In this document: positions 1 to 8,409 of the stretch, piece after piece
Numbering within the stretch: position 1 is the stretch's first letter
How the letters are laid out: the number at the start of each line of letters is the position of its first letter
NCBI RefSeq assembly: GCF_006265095.1
Contig: NZ_VCNK01000025.1
Location: 51,190 to 115,189 of the forward strand
Reading direction: 5' to 3'
From: Phaeobacter sp. B1627
Lineage (GTDB): Bacteria > Pseudomonadota > Alphaproteobacteria > Rhodobacterales > Rhodobacteraceae
Length of the DNA stretch: 64,000 nt
The notes under the pieces: generated by a model
The model's database searches: none
The model's input: only the letters and a program-made list of their open reading frames with translations
Told to the model about the DNA's origin: nothing
Translations under genes and position numbers: made by a program

Positions 1-466
1 CCACGTCGCGCCCGTCGGTCATCGCATGCAGCCACACCGGCACGCCCGCATCTGCAATCGCCTTGATTGCGGCCAGGATATGGGTCACGTGGCCATGCAC
101 GCCGCCATCGGAAACCAACCCCATCAGATGCGCCGCACCACCGGTTTCTTTCAGCCTCGCGATGAACGCCTGCAGCGCGTCATTTTTGAAAAACGATCCG
201 TCCTCGATGGCGAGGTCGATCTGGCCGAGATCCATCGCCACCACCCGGCCCGCGCCGATGTTGGTATGCCCCACCTCTGAATTGCCCATTTGCCCGCTTG
301 GCAGCCCCACATCAGGGCCATGGGTGATCAGCCTGGCCACGGGGCCTTTGGCCATGATGGCATCCAGCGTCGGGGTCTTTGCCAGATAGGGCGCATTTGC
401 TGGGCCCGGTTCGGCGCTGCCCCAACCATCGAGAATACAAAGGACAACGGGTTTGGGTGCAGGCAT
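1..466 (-). CDS. gpmI: 2,3-bisphosphoglycerate-independent phosphoglycerate mutase, N-terminal part (cut by window edge)
   Basis: Cobalamin-independent, Mn-dependent phosphoglycerate mutase of glycolysis/gluconeogenesis, interconverting 3- and 2-phosphoglycerate in the cytoplasm. About 155 N-terminal residues are visible on the minus strand; the remaining two thirds (family length about 500 residues) lie outside the window. The start MPAPKPVVLCILDGWG is the classic alkaline-phosphatase-superfamily opening with the first metal-binding Asp (D13). It is followed by LPSGQMGNSEVGHTNIG, in which Ser63 is the phosphorylated catalytic serine, and by SDGGVHGHVTH and MTDGRD. A GGAG ribosome-binding site sits just upstream of the ATG. 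dnaE2 ends about 150 bp upstream on the same strand. Identification is very secure; only the C-terminus is unseen. Confidence 0.95.
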   Translation of the reverse strand, partial: MPAPKPVVLCILDGWGSAEPGPANAPYLAKTPTLDAIMAKGPVARLITHGPDVGLPSGQMGNSEVGHTNIGAGRVVAMDLGQIDLAIEDGSFFKNDALQAFIARLKETGGAAHLMGLVSDGGVHGHVTHILAAIKAIADAGVPVWLHAMTDGRDV

Positions 467-617
467 GTTACATCTCCGTGCGGTGATCGCGGTTCTTGCC
501 CGGTTCTACAGGCAGACGTGCGGTTGGGAAACCGGGGATACGCGGGTTTGGCAGGCTTTTGCACGCCGGGGCTTTTCTCCTGTGCGCCGCCGCCGTCCCC
601 GGTGCCCTTTCGGGCGG

Positions 618-3521
618 TCAGCTGCCCGGCGGTGTCAGCCGGTCCCGCAGCAACGCCAGCGGGTGCGCTTTCAGGCTGAGGCGCATGGCGACATAATCCT
701 CCACCACTTCTTCGCCGAGGGTCATTTTCGGCAGGTTGGCGTCGGGCTCATCGATGATTTCGCCATCAATCTCGCGCGCGAACAGCGGCAGGGGTTTTGC
801 CGCCGACACCGCCTTGGCCGCCCAGAGCGCCTCCCGGCGGTTCAGGCCCAGCGTGGCAAAGGCATCCGCCTCTGCCAGCCGCTCGATCACCCGTGGCGCA
901 AGACCCGCCTTGCGCCAGACGTCCTCGACCGTGTGATACCCATTGCCGCGGGCCGCCGTCAGCCAGCCCGCGTCCTCTTCCGATATCCCCTTGATCTGCC
1001 GGAACCCCAGCCGCAGCGCCAACCCGCCCCGCGCGTCGGGCTCCATCGTATTGTCCCAATATGAGCTGTTGATGCAGATCGGCCGGACATCGACCTGATG
1101 GTCCCGCGCATCCCGCACGATCTGCGCCGGGGCATAAAACCCCATTGGCTGCGCATTCAGCAACGCACAGGCGAAAATGCCGGGGTGATGGCATTTGATC
1201 CAGGCCGAGGCATAGACCAGCAGCGCGAAACTCGCCGCGTGGCTTTCGGGGAAACCGTAGGAGCCGAACCCCTCGATCTGGGAAAAGCATCGCTCGGAAA
1301 ATTCGGCATCATAGCCGTTTTTCGCCATTCCCCGCAAAAACAGCGAGCGGAACTCGCTGACCGAGCCGTGTTTCTTGAAGGTCGCAAGCGAGCGACGCAG
1401 GCGATCGGCCTGCTCGGGTGTGAAGCCTGCTCCGACCATGGCGATCTGCATCGCCTGCTCCTGAAACAGCGGTACACCGAGGGTCTTTCCAAGCACCTCG
1501 CCCAACGCATCCGAGGGGAAAGAGACCGGCTCCTCGCCATTGCGACGCCGGATATAGGGATGCACCATGTCGCCCTGGATCGGCCCCGGACGAATAATCG
1601 CAACCTCGATCACCAGATCATAGAAATCCCGTGGTCGCATCCGCGGCAAAAAATTCATCTGCGCCCGGCTTTCCACCTGAAACACACCGATGCTGTCAGC
1701 GCGACAGAGCATATCGTAGACTTGTGGATCTTCTGCCGGCAGGGTGGCGAGGGTGAAATCCTGCCGCAAATGCTGGTGCATCAGGTCAAACGCCTTGCGG
1801 ATGCAGGTCAGCATGCCGAGGCTCAGCACGTCGACCTTGAGAATGCCCAGCGCCTCAATATCGTCCTTGTCCCAGCAAATGACCGTGCGCCCCTCCATGC
1901 TGGCATTCTCGATCGGAACCAGCTCATCCAGGCGGCCTTCGGTAATGACGAAACCGCCCACGTGCTGGCTCAGGTGACGGGGAAAGCCGATGATGTCTTC
2001 GACCAGATCCATGGTCTGGATCAGTCGCCGATCGCCGGGATCAAGGCCGATTTCCCGCATCCGCTGCGCCTCGAGCCCCTGTGTGCTGAAAAATCCCCAA
2101 AGCTGGGAGGACAGCGCCGAGATGGTATCCTCGCTAAGCCCCATGGCGCGGCCCACCTCGCGAATGGCGCGTTTGCCACGATAGTGGATCACAGTGGCAC
2201 AGAGCCCGGCGCGGTGGCGGCCATAGCGCTCATAGATCCACTGGATCACTTCCTCGCGCCGCTCATGTTCGAAATCCACATCGATGTCGGGCGGCTCATC
2301 CCGGGCTTCGGACACGAACCGTTCAAAAACCATGGTGCCGATCTCGGGCGGGATGGAGGTGACGCCGAGACAATAGCACACCACCGAATTCGCTGCCGAT
2401 CCGCGCCCCTGGCACAGAATATCGCGGGAGCGCGCAAAGGCGACAATGTCATTGACGGTGAGGAAATAGGCTTCGTATTTCAGCTGCGAGATCAGTGCCA
2501 GCTCGTGAGACAGCATCTGCTGCACCTTGGGACTTGCCCCGCCCGGATAGCGCCATTTCAGCCCCGCATGAGCAAGCCGGTGCAGGCGTTCGGTGGGGGT
2601 CTCGCCCTGCCCTTCATCCGGGTAGTCATAGCGCAGTTCATCAAGGTTGAAATTCAGCCTGCGTGCAAGGTCACCGGCACGGGTCACGGCATCCTCGTAG
2701 CCGGCAAATATCCGGCGCATGTCCGCTTCTGACCTCAGGCGTTGCTCACCATTGGCCAGTGCATTGCGCCCCAGGGCATCAACCCGGAGTCCAAGCCGGA
2801 TGGCCGACAGAACATCGCCCAGGCGGCGGCGGCACCCGTGATGCATGCGCGGTGCGGCAGCCGCCAGCGTCGGCAGGCAATACCGCTCGGCCATCTCTGT
2901 CAGTGCCGCAAACCGCAGCGTATCGGCGCCATCATAGGAAGGTGCCATCAACAGATGCATGCGTCCGGCAAAGCGGCGCGTCAGAGCGTCCATATGCGGC
3001 CCCCACCCATACGCGCCGCATGGTGAGGGATGCGATTGTGGCACCAGAAGCAGGTGGAGATCTTGCGCATGATCCAAAAGGTCCTGCAGTTTCAATATAC
3101 AAGACCCCTTTTCCGCACGCAGCCGACCACAGGACAGAAGCCGCGAAAGCCGCCCCCAGCCAATGCGGGTGCGGGGCAGGGCAATCACATCAGGTGCGTC
3201 GCGGAACACCAGTCTCGCCGCGGGGAACAGACGCGGCACCGCATAAATCGGGAAACTCTCGTCCTCCTGCCCTTTCGCCAGATGGTCAGGGCAGGGCGGT
3301 CCAATGATCGTATGTTCGCGCTCCCAGGCTTGCCGCTCCTCCACCCGCCGGGCGATGTCGCGCACCGCCACATGCGCCCGCACGATCCCCGCAACCGAGT
3401 TTTCATCCGCGATCGCCAGTCCCGCGATCCCAAGCTCCAACGCACGCATCACGTATTCCTCCGGATGCGTCGCCCCGGTCAGGAAGGTGAAATTGGAAAG
3501 ACAGGCGAACTCAACAAACAT
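618..3521 (-). CDS. dnaE2: Error-prone DNA polymerase DnaE2 (ImuC), short form lacking the C-terminal OB domain
   Basis: Alternative C-family polymerase used in SOS-induced translesion synthesis, normally with ImuA/ImuB. The 967-residue protein has an N-terminal PHP domain (CLSNFTFLTGATHPEE; usual metal ligands degenerate, e.g. ADEN where active PHP domains have a DH pair). The polymerase core has catalytic aspartates in PPDIDVDFE (D412, D414) and KVDVLSLG (D564), then a helix-hairpin-helix region (GFRQIKGISEEDA). The reading frame stops at RDRLTPPGS, just after the LSLKAHP motif. DnaE2 proteins usually run to about 1050-1100 residues with a C-terminal OB fold. Only about 150 bp separate this stop from gpmI, so the OB fold is not encoded here. 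No imuA or imuB is adjacent. The start is ATG with GAGAGG upstream. The catalytic core looks intact; function of the short form is unproven. Confidence 0.9.
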   Translation of the reverse strand: MFVEFACLSNFTFLTGATHPEEYVMRALELGIAGLAIADENSVAGIVRAHVAVRDIARRVEERQAWEREHTIIGPPCPDHLAKGQEDESFPIYAVPRLFPAARLVFRDAPDVIALPRTRIGWGRLSRLLSCGRLRAEKGSCILKLQDLLDHAQDLHLLLVPQSHPSPCGAYGWGPHMDALTRRFAGRMHLLMAPSYDGADTLRFAALTEMAERYCLPTLAAAAPRMHHGCRRRLGDVLSAIRLGLRVDALGRNALANGEQRLRSEADMRRIFAGYEDAVTRAGDLARRLNFNLDELRYDYPDEGQGETPTERLHRLAHAGLKWRYPGGASPKVQQMLSHELALISQLKYEAYFLTVNDIVAFARSRDILCQGRGSAANSVVCYCLGVTSIPPEIGTMVFERFVSEARDEPPDIDVDFEHERREEVIQWIYERYGRHRAGLCATVIHYRGKRAIREVGRAMGLSEDTISALSSQLWGFFSTQGLEAQRMREIGLDPGDRRLIQTMDLVEDIIGFPRHLSQHVGGFVITEGRLDELVPIENASMEGRTVICWDKDDIEALGILKVDVLSLGMLTCIRKAFDLMHQHLRQDFTLATLPAEDPQVYDMLCRADSIGVFQVESRAQMNFLPRMRPRDFYDLVIEVAIIRPGPIQGDMVHPYIRRRNGEEPVSFPSDALGEVLGKTLGVPLFQEQAMQIAMVGAGFTPEQADRLRRSLATFKKHGSVSEFRSLFLRGMAKNGYDAEFSERCFSQIEGFGSYGFPESHAASFALLVYASAWIKCHHPGIFACALLNAQPMGFYAPAQIVRDARDHQVDVRPICINSSYWDNTMEPDARGGLALRLGFRQIKGISEEDAGWLTAARGNGYHTVEDVWRKAGLAPRVIERLAEADAFATLGLNRREALWAAKAVSAAKPLPLFAREIDGEIIDEPDANLPKMTLGEEVVEDYVAMRLSLKAHPLALLRDRLTPPGS

Positions 3522-3531
3522 ACCTCTCTAT

Positions 3532-3546
3532 ATTCCCGTTTTGTTC
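3532..3546 (-). promoter_or_regulatory. Putative LexA (SOS) box upstream of dnaE2
   Basis: Read on the dnaE2 strand the site is GAAC-N7-GAAT, one mismatch from the alphaproteobacterial LexA direct repeat GAACN7GAAC (GTTCN7GTTC on the other strand). It lies 11 to 25 bp upstream of the dnaE2 ATG, so a bound repressor would overlap the promoter or transcription start. A further GAAC half-site precedes it by one base. dnaE2 is a standard SOS gene, which makes the site believable. The match itself is inexact. Confidence 0.5.
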
Positions 3547-3580
3547 TGTTCGCGAGTCCTGCCACAATCCCCCCTTCAGC

Positions 3581-3650
3581 GCGCCGCAGGCGCGCTGCCA
3601 CGCCCAACGGGCGAGGTTGCATTTTCAATGCAATCGAGACGGGCGGGAGA
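3581..3650. repeat. Dispersed palindromic repeat, copy A
   Basis: The segment is a chain of short inverted repeats: GCGCCGCAGGCGCG, then GCCCAACGGGC, then TTGCATTTTCAATGCAA, then a CGGGCGGGAG tail. The same chain in the same order and with nearly the same bases occurs at 40894-40970 (copy B). Both copies are intergenic. This is a REP-like mobile or structural repeat by appearance. The two-copy resemblance is seen directly; any function is unknown. Confidence 0.6.
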
Positions 3651-3802
3651 GCCCCCGAAGCCGCAGGATTCGGGTCGCCTCATAGGATGTGGGATTGATA
3701 GCTATGGCCAATCTGACCCAAAGGGCTCTTCTGGCGCCATATTACCGCAATGCCCACTAAAACCATCCGCGGGTCAATAAAAGGTCAGACATCCTGACGT
3801 AT

Positions 3803-3820
3803 TGTTTCGCGCGCGAAACA
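3803..3820. promoter_or_regulatory. 18-bp perfect palindrome, parS-like or operator-like
   Basis: TGTTTCGCG followed by its exact complement CGCGAAACA gives an uninterrupted 18-bp dyad in AT-rich non-coding DNA. Its outer half-sites TGTTTC/GAAACA equal those of the canonical ParB site parS (TGTTTCACGTGAAACA), but the centre is six G/C bases instead of ACGT. It could be a variant parS, a RepB site of a repABC-type replicon, or a repressor operator. The palindrome is certain; the role is not. Confidence 0.4.
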
Positions 3821-4052
3821 TTCGCTAAAATGCGAAAGATATTTTACGCTCGTTTGCTGACAGGGAAAAACACGCACAAACCTCTGAAAAGGCGAAAAAT
3901 TAACTCCCGGCACGGCCAGACCAAGATCGCATAAACTGTCTTTTTCATGCTGGCGTTGCGGAAATTGGCACAGCACCCCCAGAAAAGCCCCCGCGACTTT
4001 TGTCACGACAGGGATCTTGACGAAACAGGACAGGCCGCAGCACTGCGCCATG

Positions 4053-4982
4053 CTATCCGGATTTCGTCAGTGCCAGGAAAACATCCTCAAGATCGGCCTC
4101 TTCGGTTTTGACATCCCGAATGGAAATCCCTGCGGCCCGCACCGATTCCAGCACGGCCTCGGCGCTGGTTTCATTGCTGTGGTAGCGGAGCACAACGGCC
4201 CCGTCGGCCCGGGTCTCTGCTTCTATGCCGGGCGCCGACGGCAATGTGGTCACGGGAGCCGCCGGCTGAACCACCATGGCGCGCGCATCAAGGCGACCAA
4301 GCAGGTTGGCCGTCGAATCCCGCGCCACCACTTCGCCTTGATTGATGATGGCAATTTCGTCGCACATCTCCTGTGCTTCTTCGAGGTAATGAGTGGTTAG
4401 AATGATGGTCATGCCGTCTGCATTCAACTTGCGCACATTTTCCCAAAGCATCTGGCGCAATTCGATGTCCACGCCGGCCGTCGGCTCATCAAGGACGAGG
4501 ATATTGGGGCGATGTACCAATGCTTTGCCCAGGAGCAACCGCCGCCGCATGCCGCCGGACAGGGTCCGGGCATAGGCCTCGGCCTTGTCTTCCAACCCGA
4601 TCAGCCGGAGGATCCCGTCGCTGTCACGCCCCGCCTTCGGCACTCCGTACAGTCCCGCCTGCACCTCCAGCGCGCCGCGTGGGGTGAAGAATGGGTCGAG
4701 GTTCAGCTCCTGTGGCATCACTCCGATGGAGGCCCGGCTCTGGCGCGGATTTTCATCCTGATCAAAGCCCCAGATGGTGACCTTGCCCGCCGTTTTCAGC
4801 ACCAGACCTGCCAGAATATTGATCAGCGTCGATTTCCCTGCCCCGTTCGGCCCCAACAGACCAAAGACCGATCCTCGCGGCACGGTGAGATCGATGCCCT
4901 TAAGTGCGTCTTTCTCCGGCTGTCCTTTGCGCCCCTTGTAGGTTTTACGCAAAGCTTCGATTCGGATTGCCTCGTCAGTCAT
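4053..4982 (-). CDS. ABC transporter ATP-binding protein (ABC-2 export type), no adjacent permease
   Basis: Cytoplasmic ATPase subunit of an ABC-2 type exporter (YadG/CcmA-like). Walker A is [12 protein letters not shown], the Q-loop lies in GVMPQE, the signature is LSGGMRRR, Walker B is [12 protein letters not shown] and the switch His is in [11 protein letters not shown]-terminal extension of about 90 residues after the ATPase core is typical of this subgroup. I chose the ATG at 4982 (309 residues, [13 protein letters not shown]). A longer in-frame ATG at 5009 would overlap the divergent gene's leader and has no ribosome-binding site. No membrane permease is encoded on either side, so its partner must lie elsewhere or the gene is an orphan. 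Substrate unknown. Confidence 0.88.
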   Translation of the reverse strand: MTDEAIRIEALRKTYKGRKGQPEKDALKGIDLTVPRGSVFGLLGPNGAGKSTLINILAGLVLKTAGKVTIWGFDQDENPRQSRASIGVMPQELNLDPFFTPRGALEVQAGLYGVPKAGRDSDGILRLIGLEDKAEAYARTLSGGMRRRLLLGKALVHRPNILVLDEPTAGVDIELRQMLWENVRKLNADGMTIILTTHYLEEAQEMCDEIAIINQGEVVARDSTANLLGRLDARAMVVQPAAPVTTLPSAPGIEAETRADGAVVLRYHSNETSAEAVLESVRAAGISIRDVKTEEADLEDVFLALTKSG

Positions 4983-5052
4983 CGCGGCTCTTGCCCCCGG
5001 TTTTGCCATGGCTCATAAAGCCACTACCGCATTAGCCAGAGGACTGCCAGCG

Positions 5053-5232
5053 ATGACCATTGAAGCGCCGGAAACCAAAATCGTGGACAGTTACCGCGTT
5101 GCCTGTGACGGCAGCGAAGGCGCATTGGGCCACCCCCGGGTCTATCTGCAGATCCCCGAAGACAGCGGGTTCGTCGAATGCCCCTATTGTGACTGCAAAT
5201 TCGTCCACAAGGATTCTGCCGACAAGCATTGA
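5053..5232 (+). CDS. Small zinc-finger domain protein (NDUFS6 / complex I 13-kDa-like)
   Basis: 59-residue protein beginning [20 protein letters not shown] and ending with [15 protein letters not shown]. The pattern (a Cys, GHPRVYLQI, then CPYC with a downstream His) is the zinc-finger family also found at the C-terminus of mitochondrial complex I subunit NDUFS6. The bacterial homologues are small free-standing proteins. I used the ATG at 5053 because AGAGGA sits about 11 bp upstream. A longer frame from 5008 adds an unlikely leader overlapping the divergent ATPase start. It is transcribed divergently from the ABC ATPase. Family assignment is good; a role in complex I assembly is only an inference. 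Confidence 0.8.
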   Translation: MTIEAPETKIVDSYRVACDGSEGALGHPRVYLQIPEDSGFVECPYCDCKFVHKDSADKH

Positions 5233-5279
5233 CCGACGCGCTTGCGTTCCCGGCCCCCGCGCAGGCCCGGGAACCGGCA

Positions 5280-5340
5280 GGGGGCTCTGCCCCCTCGGCT
5301 GACGCCTTCACCCCCGAGGTATTTCCCGTCAGGTGAAAGG
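5280..5340. repeat. Rhodobacterales-type intergenic palindromic repeat
   Basis: A perfect hairpin GGGGGC-TCT-GCCCCC (5280-5294) is followed by CCTTCACC (5305-5312) and its near-complement GGTGAAAGG (5332-5340) around the phrase CCCCCGAGGTATTT. I recall closely similar phrases downstream of many genes in Rhodobacteraceae genomes, but cannot verify that here. It lies after the zinc-finger gene stop and may act as its terminator. Only one copy was noticed in this window. Confidence 0.5.
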
Positions 5341-5444
5341 GGGAGGCTGTGATATTGGCCCCGTTGAGCGATTGCATGCGCGTGAGGGATCACGGATAAG
5401 GTGGACCGGACCAATTGGGAAACGACCTTGGGGGCGCGCGATCC

Positions 5445-8264
5445 ATGACAACTGCTGACACCACGGGCACATTCGGCAAGGGCTGCCACCTGCATCTGAT
5501 CGACGGCTCCGCGTTTATCTTTCGCGCCTACCATGCGCTGCCGCCGCTGACGCGGAAATCGGATGGGCTGCCGATCGGGGCGGTCGCCGGATTCTGCAAT
5601 ATGCTGCACCGCTATGTGGAGGGCAATACCGGCCCCGACGCACCGACCCACGCGGCGGTGATATTCGACCACTCCGGAAAGTCTTTTCGCAACGATCTGT
5701 ATGATCAGTACAAGGCCAACCGCCCCCCCACACCAGAAGATCTTGCGCCCCAGTTTCCCCTGACGCGCGATGCGACCCGGGCCTTCAATATTTCATGCAA
5801 GGAAGTCGAAGGCTTTGAGGCGGATGACATTATCGCCACGTTGGCCTGTCGGGCGCGCGAAGCCGGGGGCCGTGTGACCATCATCTCGTCCGACAAAGAC
5901 CTGATGCAACTGGTTGGCGGCGGCGTCGAAATGCTGGATGCCATGAAAAACCAGCGCATCGACTCGGACGGGGTGCGCGAGAAATTCGGTGTCGGACCGG
6001 AACGGGTGGTGGATGTGCAGGCTCTGGCAGGGGACAGCGTCGACAATGTCCCCGGCGCGCCCGGGATCGGGATCAAAACTGCGGCCTTGTTGATCAATGA
6101 ATTCGGCAGTCTCGAAGAGCTGTTGGACCGGGCCGGGGAAATCAAGCAACCCAAGCGGCGACAGACGCTGATTGAAAAACGCGACCAGATCGAAATGTCC
6201 AAGACTCTGGTTCAGCTTGACTGCGACATGGCGCTGGATTTCTCGATCGAGGAACTGGCGGTTCAGGATCCCGATCCTGATACATTGTTGGGTTTTCTAT
6301 CTGAAATGGAGTTTCGTACCCTGTCCAAACGGCTGGCCACCCAGCTCGGGGTGGAGGCACCGGCAATTCCTGAAGCCCCCGCGCAAAGCCCGGCCGCTCC
6401 GGCGATGCCGGAGGCGCCGGGCTTCGATACGGCCACCTATACGACCGTCCGCGACGCCGAAACGCTGCAGCAATGGATCGACCAGATCCGCGAGTATGGC
6501 TATGTCGCGGTGGACACCGAGACAACAGGACTCGACGAGATGGTCGCGGATCTGGTGGGGATTTCGCTCTGTGTTTTGCCGGGCCAGGCCTGCTACGTGC
6601 CGCTCACCCACAAGGCCGGCAGTTCAGACGACCTGTTCGGGTCCGACGACTTGGCCGAGGGGCAGATGCCCCTCGCGCAAGCGCTGGAGATGCTGAAGCC
6701 GGTGCTTGAGGATGATGCCATCCTCAAGATCGGACAGAACATGAAATACGATGCCAAGATTTTCATCCGCAATGGCATCGAAGTGGCTCCCATAGATGAC
6801 ACGATGTTGTTGTCTTACGCCCTCAATGGGGGGCGTCACGGACATGGGATGGACACCCTGTCGGAGCGCTATCTTGACCATCAGCCGATCCCGATCAAAT
6901 CCCTGCTGGGGAGCGGCAAATCAGCGATCACTTTCGACCGGGTGCCGGTTGCGGACGCAACCCCCTATGCTGCGGAAGATGCCGACATCACGCTGCGGCT
7001 CTGGCAGCACTTCAAACCGCAACTGCATCAGAAACAGGTCACCACGGTCTACGAGACGCTGGAGCGGCCATTGGTGCCGGTGCTGGCGCAGATGGAGCGG
7101 CACGGGATCAAGGTTGACCGCGACACGCTCAGCCGCATGTCAAATGCGTTTTCACAGAAAATGGCCGCGTTGGAAGATGAAATCCACAGCCTCGCGGGCG
7201 AGAGCTTCAACGTCGGCTCACCAAAGCAGCTGGGCGAGATCCTGTTTGACAAAATGTCCCTGCCCGGCGGCAAGAAAGGCAAGACCGGCGCCTATGCCAC
7301 CGGCGCCGATATCCTCGAGGATCTTGCAACCGAACATGAACTGCCGGCACGGGTCCTCGACTGGCGGCAATTGTCGAAACTGAAATCGACCTATACCGAC
7401 GCATTGCAGGATCACATCAATCCCGACACCGGCCGCGTCCATACATCCTATTTGCAGACTGGCGCCAATACGGGCCGGATGGCCTCCTCCGACCCCAATC
7501 TGCAGAACATCCCCGTCCGCAGCGAGGAAGGCCGCCGTATTCGCGAGGCCTTTGTCGCGGAAGAGGGCAATGTGCTGCTGTCGCTTGACTATTCACAGAT
7601 CGAGCTGCGGATTCTGGCGCATGTGGCGGGGATCGACGCGCTGAAGCAGGCCTTTGCCGATGGCCATGACATTCACGCCATGACGGCCTCTGAGGTGTTC
7701 GACGTGCCGCTGGACGAGATGACACCGGATATCCGGCGCAAGGCAAAGGCGATCAACTTCGGTGTGATCTACGGCATCTCGGGTTTTGGGCTGGCCCGCA
7801 ACCTTCGCATTCCGCGCAGCGAGGCACAGGGGTTCATTGACCGCTATTTCGAACGGTTCCCCGGCATTCGTCAGTATATGGATGACACGGTTGCCTTCGC
7901 CAAGGACCACGGTTTTGTACAGACTTTGTTTGGCCGCAAGATCCACACGCCTGAAATCGCAGCCAAAGGCCCCCGCGCGAGCTTTGCCAAACGGGCGGCG
8001 ATCAACGCGCCGATCCAGGGTACGGCCGCCGATGTGATCCGGCGTGCCATGGTGCGGATGCCCGAGGCCATCGCACATCTGCCGGTCCGGATGTTGTTGC
8101 AGGTTCACGACGAATTGCTGTTCGAGGTGCCGGAAGGCCACGTCGAAGAGACGATCGAAACCGCACGCAAGATCATGGAAGGGGCCGCCGATCCCGCCGT
8201 TCATATGGATGTGCCTTTGGTGGTCGAGGCGGGACAGGGCAAGAACTGGGCCGAGGCTCACTGA
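5445..8264 (+). CDS. polA: DNA polymerase I
   Basis: 939-residue family A polymerase for Okazaki-fragment processing and repair synthesis. The N-terminal 5' nuclease domain (about residues 1-300) shows FEADDIIATLA, SSDKDLMQL and GDSVDNVPGAPGIG. The 3'-5' exonuclease domain is catalytically intact, with DTETTGLD (Exo I), IGQNMKYDAKIF (Exo II) and YAAEDADITLRLW (Exo III). The polymerase domain carries motif A LSLDYSQIELRI, the O-helix KAINFGVIYGISGFGLA and motif C VHDELLFEV. I chose the ATG at 5445 over a TTG at 5415. It is apparently monocistronic, with the hairpin at 8367-8389 about 100 bp downstream as a likely terminator. Confidence 0.97.
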   Translation: MTTADTTGTFGKGCHLHLIDGSAFIFRAYHALPPLTRKSDGLPIGAVAGFCNMLHRYVEGNTGPDAPTHAAVIFDHSGKSFRNDLYDQYKANRPPTPEDLAPQFPLTRDATRAFNISCKEVEGFEADDIIATLACRAREAGGRVTIISSDKDLMQLVGGGVEMLDAMKNQRIDSDGVREKFGVGPERVVDVQALAGDSVDNVPGAPGIGIKTAALLINEFGSLEELLDRAGEIKQPKRRQTLIEKRDQIEMSKTLVQLDCDMALDFSIEELAVQDPDPDTLLGFLSEMEFRTLSKRLATQLGVEAPAIPEAPAQSPAAPAMPEAPGFDTATYTTVRDAETLQQWIDQIREYGYVAVDTETTGLDEMVADLVGISLCVLPGQACYVPLTHKAGSSDDLFGSDDLAEGQMPLAQALEMLKPVLEDDAILKIGQNMKYDAKIFIRNGIEVAPIDDTMLLSYALNGGRHGHGMDTLSERYLDHQPIPIKSLLGSGKSAITFDRVPVADATPYAAEDADITLRLWQHFKPQLHQKQVTTVYETLERPLVPVLAQMERHGIKVDRDTLSRMSNAFSQKMAALEDEIHSLAGESFNVGSPKQLGEILFDKMSLPGGKKGKTGAYATGADILEDLATEHELPARVLDWRQLSKLKSTYTDALQDHINPDTGRVHTSYLQTGANTGRMASSDPNLQNIPVRSEEGRRIREAFVAEEGNVLLSLDYSQIELRILAHVAGIDALKQAFADGHDIHAMTASEVFDVPLDEMTPDIRRKAKAINFGVIYGISGFGLARNLRIPRSEAQGFIDRYFERFPGIRQYMDDTVAFAKDHGFVQTLFGRKIHTPEIAAKGPRASFAKRAAINAPIQGTAADVIRRAMVRMPEAIAHLPVRMLLQVHDELLFEVPEGHVEETIETARKIMEGAADPAVHMDVPLVVEAGQGKNWAEAH

Positions 8265-8366
8265 CGCTACCCGGTGCACGGGCGTCATATGCGCGAGGCC
8301 AATGCGGCCATCGCCTGTCAGCGCCAGTGCCAAGGCCAGTCCGCGCTTGCGTCAAGGTCCGCGCCT

Positions 8367-8389
8367 GCCGCGACCTGCGCGGTCGCGGC
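8367..8389. terminator. Perfect 9-bp hairpin between convergent polA and hyi
   Basis: GCCGCGACC, a 5-base loop, then GGTCGCGGC: a strong symmetrical hairpin in the 145-bp gap between the convergent stops of polA and the hydroxypyruvate isomerase gene. There is no T-run, so it may slow polymerase in both directions rather than act as a classic intrinsic terminator. Position and symmetry are the only evidence. Confidence 0.45.
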
Positions 8390-8409
8390 CTGTACTGCTC
8401 ACAGGCGAC

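Larger units (their letters stand above)
3552..4052. other. Non-coding interval between dnaE2 and the ABC ATPase gene
   Basis: About 500 bp with no convincing gene. It is visibly richer in A and T between roughly 3690 and 3960 than the flanking genes. It contains a palindromic repeat (3581-3650) and an 18-bp perfect palindrome (3803-3820), both listed separately. An 88-codon frame on the minus strand (3785-4051) has no recognisable domain and atypical composition, so I do not call it. Both flanking genes are on the minus strand, so this interval should hold the dnaE2 promoter and the 3' end of the ATPase transcript. Confidence 0.6.

Noticed and set aside
1098..2732. 544-codon open frame on the plus strand
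   Set aside because: It is antisense to dnaE2, which has full family motifs; long antisense frames are expected in GC-rich DNA.
3785..4051. 88-codon frame on the minus strand next to the ABC ATPase
   Set aside because: Considered as the missing permease or a small protein; it has no membrane pattern, no family motif and lies in AT-rich non-coding DNA.
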